From Spirogloea muscicola (taxonomy: Eukaryota > Streptophyta > Zygnematophyceae > Spirogloeales > Spirogloeaceae), in contig WELB01000391.1 in assembly GCA_009602725.1 (NCBI GenBank), positions 16,012 to 57,692 of the forward strand: a DNA stretch of 41,681 nucleotides, read 5' to 3'. Both the position numbers and the translations under genes were made by a program. The notes beneath the pieces are model-generated. The model saw only the letters and a list, made by a program, of their open reading frames with translations. It was not told where the DNA came from and did no database searches. This document shows positions 41,564 to 41,681 of the stretch, piece after piece. Numbering within the stretch: position 1 is the first letter of the stretch; the number at the start of each line of letters is the position of its first letter.

Positions 41564-41681
41564 AGGGTTTATGTTTTGGGGTTTGGGGTTTGGAGTTTGG
41601 GTTTTGGATTTGGGTTAAGGGTTCAGGGGGTTTAGGATTGAGGGTTGAGGGTGTAGGGTTTAGGGTTTAGGGTTTAGGGTT
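41564..41681 (+). repeat. Degenerate then canonical TTTAGGG telomere
   Basis: Variant telomere words (TTTAGGG, TTTTGGGG, TTTGGGG, TTTGGAG, TTTGGG) run from about 41564, then four exact TAGGGTT units from 41654 to the last base. The G-rich strand reads 5'->3' towards the right end, the orientation of a true chromosome right end. TTTAGGG is the plant-type repeat, also found in many green algae. Confidence 0.93.

Overview
This is nuclear DNA from a photosynthetic eukaryote, most likely a green alga of the chlorophyte/trebouxiophyte type (inference). Nearly every gene is broken into short exons by GT-AG introns. Several proteins are plastid types (FKBP19-like lumenal immunophilin, ABC1K8-like kinase, plastid-type rhomboid). 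The right end runs into plant-type TTTAGGG telomere repeats, so the window is a chromosome arm ending at its telomere. I traced splice junctions by hand using protein homology and reading-frame phase. For most genes the exons join without a frame break.

Layout, left to right: FKBP19-like PPIase (+, 146-2576); retroelement debris (3190-4480); RRM/glycine-rich RNA-binding protein (+, 4597-5364); Mediator subunit MED21 (-, 6445-7579); debris (7735-9169); plastid-type rhomboid protease (+, about 9237-11906); debris (12040-12950); AYR1-like short-chain dehydrogenase (+, 13076-15366); PET100-like cytochrome oxidase assembly protein (-, 15757-16114); debris (16400-18430); adenylyl cyclase-associated protein CAP/Srv2 (+, 18618-21528); ABC1K8-like atypical kinase (-, 21878 to about 26990); debris (27120-29560); five-zinc-knuckle SR/Gly-rich RNA-binding protein (-, 31006 to about 34104); debris (34385-34530); 5' part of an AMP-forming fatty-acyl ligase (+, 34565 to the break at 36011); debris (36012-36555); a 731-aa CUE-like/coiled-coil protein (+, 36635-40655); then about 0.7 kb of flank and the telomere (41354-41681).

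The genes are ordinary housekeeping genes, not a cluster of one pathway. The unusual part is the repeat fraction. Many 5'-truncated copies of LINE-type reverse-transcriptase C-termini (at least three subfamilies, most ending ..TRGY-stop or a close variant) are mixed with a short element of about 85 bp that carries three hairpins, and with a second short dispersed repeat. These lie almost only in intergenic spaces that contain a promoter, often within 35-300 bp of a start codon. The convergent 3'-3' spaces (5365-6444, 15367-15756, 21529-21877) look free of them.

Five single N characters (4587, 5141, 9171, 26987, 36011) mark assembly joins. Four of them damage gene models: the glycine-rich protein, the rhomboid 5' end, the ABC1K8 5' end and the acyl-ligase 3' end.
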